From the NCBI GenBank assembly GCA_003640385.1, contig RCAB01000432.1:1-53407 (forward strand): a stretch of DNA of 53,407 bases, written 5' to 3'. Within the stretch, counting starts at the first letter, position 1. Each line of letters begins with the position of its first letter. Shown one piece after another: positions 50,938-53,407 of this stretch. The notes beneath the pieces are model-generated. The model worked only from the letters and a program-made list of their open reading frames with translations, did not search any database and was not told the origin of the DNA. The stretch is from Setaria digitata. Its lineage: Eukaryota; Nematoda; Chromadorea; Rhabditida; Setariidae. The translations under genes were made by a program, and so were the position numbers.

Positions 50938-50939
50938 AG
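50938..50939 (+). promoter_or_regulatory. Probable trans-splice acceptor of beta-tubulin
   Basis: TTTTTTTTAG ends 12 nt before the ATG with no upstream coding exon required. The layout fits spliced-leader addition, though a 5' UTR intron cannot be excluded. Confidence 0.4.
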
Positions 50940-50951
50940 GTTACATAGGAT

Positions 50952-53407
50952 ATGAGAGAAATTATTCACATTCAAGCTGGTCAGTGTGGCAATCAAATTG
51001 GAACTAAGGTTTGATTAAAATGTTCTTCAATTAGCAAATTGAATCAGTAACAATTTTTCCTTAATTAGCAAATTAAATCTGAAATAATTTTTTTAAATTC
51101 ATAGTTTTGGGAAGTAATTTCGGATGAACATGGAATCGAACCTGATGGCACTTATAAAGGCGACTCAGAGTTGCAATTAGAACGAATCAATGTATACTTT
51201 GATGAAGCGCAGAGTTTGTGCTTTTCCACTTGGAACTTCGATTTTTAGGTTCCTATCATTTTTAACAAAAGAATAATTTAAAGTAAAACGGAATTAGTCT
51301 TAATTTTAAATTTAATACAACAGTATTATTAATTTTGACTTTTTCTGTAGTAATAAATATAAGGAAAAAACTATCCGTGATATGCGGCAGAATAAAATTA
51401 TTATCTCATGTACTTATCAGTTCATTTTACGTCATCTGGAGAAAAAAATCGAATCAATTTATAATTATCATCATGGCCTGTGGTGAATATTTTAAAAAAC
51501 TAGAAATTAAATTTCAGGGAAAAAATATGTACCTCGTGCGGTATTGGTAGACTTAGAACCGGGAACCATGGATTCGGTACGTTTTTCGACCTATGGAAAG
51601 CTTTTCCGGCCGGATAATTTCGTATTCGGACAAAGTGGTGCTGGAAACAATTGGGCTAAGGGCCATTACACCGAAGGAGCAGAACTTGTTGATGAAGTGT
51701 TAGATGTTCTCCGAAAAGAAGCTGAAGGATCTGATTGTTTACAGGTATATTAGTAGTCACTACTGATTTTCCTTCAAATTATTGTATCATATTCGACGAG
51801 ATTAATTCTTAATTCTTGTTATAGCAGAAATTTTCTCAGAAGATCTAAAACAGCAATTGCTTTTCTGATCCTTCTGAAGCTTAGCTGCTGTCTTGCAGGG
51901 TTTTCAACTGACCCATTCTTTGGGAGGTGGTACGGGTTCCGGAATGGGAACACTTCTGATCGCCAAAATCCGTGAAGAGTATCCAGACCGTATCATGTCA
52001 TCATTTTCCATTTTCCCGTCGCCCAAAGTAAGTTACAACATCATTCGAATGCCAGCATCAGTTATCATTTGAAAATAGTGATTAAAATGCTAGGATAGAT
52101 TGCTTATCAAAAAGCGTTTTTTTTTTTCGGAGTTCGCAGTTTATCAAAATAATTGGATTTGGGTTCACATATAGATGTTATTAAACTTTGGATTTATAAT
52201 TCCCATAATGACTAAATCTAAGAATTATGCATAAACTTGGATGGCAGGTGTCCGATGTTATCATCGAGCCATACAATGCAACACTATCCGTGCATCAGCT
52301 AGTTGAAAATACTGATGAAACATTTTGTATCGATAATGAAGCCCTTTACGATATTTGCTTACGTACGCTGAAACTTGCTGGTCCAACTTATGGTGATCTC
52401 AATCATCTAGGTTAGTTTTTGTCGGCAAACATTCAGGAAAAAGAAGAGAAAATCAAACAAAGCACGCTGCTACGAGTATTGATAATGTTCTCTTTTTTAG
52501 TATCGATGGCAATGTCTGGAGTAACCACATGTTTGCGATTTCCTGGACAACTGAATGCTGACCTGCGTAAATTAGCTGTTAATATGATTCCGTTTCCAAG
52601 ACTTCACTTTTTCATGCCCGGTTTCGCTCCATTAACAGCACGCAATACTGCTGCATATAGGTCACTCAAAATTAATGAGCTCATCCAGCAGGTCATGTTA
52701 AAAGTATTTGAGCAAATTATAATTGTCTAGTTATTAGTGCATGATCTAAAGAAATGAAGTAGCTAATGACTTAATATAAACTTCACAGTTTCAAAAGAAT
52801 CCTATTATAGTTATTCGATGCGCGCAACATGATGACCGCATGTGATCCACGACATGGCCGTTATTTAACTGTTGCTGCAATGTTTCGTGGACGACTTTCG
52901 ATGCATGTGAGCAAAATAATTTACTGAAAAAAAATAAAAAGTTGTGTGAATCATCATCAAATATTGCTGATATTGCATTTTAGGAGTTGGAGACACAAAT
53001 TTTAAATGTGCAAAACAAGAACTCTTCTTACTTTGTTGAGTGGATTCCAAATAACATTAAAACAGCTGTTTGTGACATACCTCCACGAGGGATTAAAATT
53101 AGCGCTACCTTCCTTGGAAATACTACAGCTATCCAAGAAATATTCATCAGAATTACAGAACAGTTCGAAGGTTATCTTCTCTTACTCTCTACTGAATTGT
53201 TTATCCATGAAAAGTTGCTAATTTACTTAATGAAATTCATGAAATTATTTCAAACTTGACAGGAACATCTTGAAATTCATTAAACAATGCACGATTTTAT
53301 TGTAGCAATGTTTCGACGCAGAGCTTTTTTGCACTGGTACACTGGAGAAGGAATGGATGAAATGGAATTCACAGAAGCAGATAGTAATATGAAGGATCTG
53401 ATATCGG
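50952..53407 (+). CDS. Divergent beta-tubulin isotype, 3' end outside the window
   Basis: Beta-tubulin is the GTP-hydrolysing half of the microtubule heterodimer. Nine exons join in phase: 50952-51008, 51105-51213, 51518-51744, 51899-52027, 52248-52410, 52501-52691, 52811-52906, 52984-53170 and 53306 to the window end. They give the first 420 residues in register with canonical numbering. Visible features are the MREI autoregulation start, the nucleotide loop GGGTGSG at 140-146, [39 protein letters not shown] and [17 protein letters not shown]. Residues 167, 198 and 200 are Phe, Glu and Phe, the benzimidazole-susceptible states. Replacements in normally invariant places ([46 protein letters not shown]) mark it as a divergent isotype rather than the main one. 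The C-terminal tail that defines the isotype lies outside the window. Confidence 0.96.

Noticed and set aside
1..53407. tRNA, rRNA, CRISPR arrays, bacterial operons or Wolbachia insertions
   Set aside because: None was seen on reading both strands; the coding content is all intron-rich eukaryotic. A dedicated RNA-gene scan was not possible here.

Overview
The window is eukaryotic and very probably from a nematode of the filarial/spirurid type. The DNA is AT-rich and the genes have many short introns with GT-AG borders and TTTCAG/TTTTAG-like acceptors. Several start codons lie 4-15 nt after an acceptor-like site with no matching upstream exon, as in spliced-leader trans-splicing. The clearest proteins (SLO-1 potassium channel, ARPC5, PIGN, HCF-1) read as nematode orthologues. 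The species cannot be fixed from the sequence alone. I rebuilt the genes by hand from reading frame, splice phase and remembered family sequence; no alignment was run.

Layout. 156-1244 (+) is the 3' end of an unrecognised basic Ser/Arg-rich protein. 2732-5541 (-) is the mitochondrial calcium uniporter MCU, whose last intron/exon border has been amplified into four perfect 156-bp copies. 6573-9239 (+) is splicing factor PRPF18. 9479-11244 (+) is geranylgeranyl diphosphate synthase, only 239 bp behind PRPF18, so the two may form an operon. 11633-26235 (-) is the BK channel slo-1, with 27 exon positions, a mutually exclusive exon pair and a 45-nt cassette exon. 27842-35627 (-) is hcf-1. 37051-38471 (+) is the Arp2/3 subunit ARPC5. 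39476-45037 (-) is the GPI ethanolamine-phosphate transferase PIGN. 45.4-50.9 kb is gene-poor, with one or two candidate small unrecognised genes. 50952-53407 (+) is a divergent beta-tubulin that runs off the window.

The genes are mostly unrelated housekeeping or neuronal loci, so there is no single pathway. Two are of pharmacological note in worms: slo-1 (emodepside target) and beta-tubulin (benzimidazole target family, here with the susceptible-type residues F167, E198 and F200).

Most unusual points: the 156-bp array that repeats a splice acceptor inside MCU; the selectivity-filter motif WDTMEP in MCU in place of the usual WDIMEP; the slo-1 exon 14a/14b pair with a CU-rich tract between them in the transcript; and a phase-consistent three-exon candidate gene at 46260-46794 with no recognised family.
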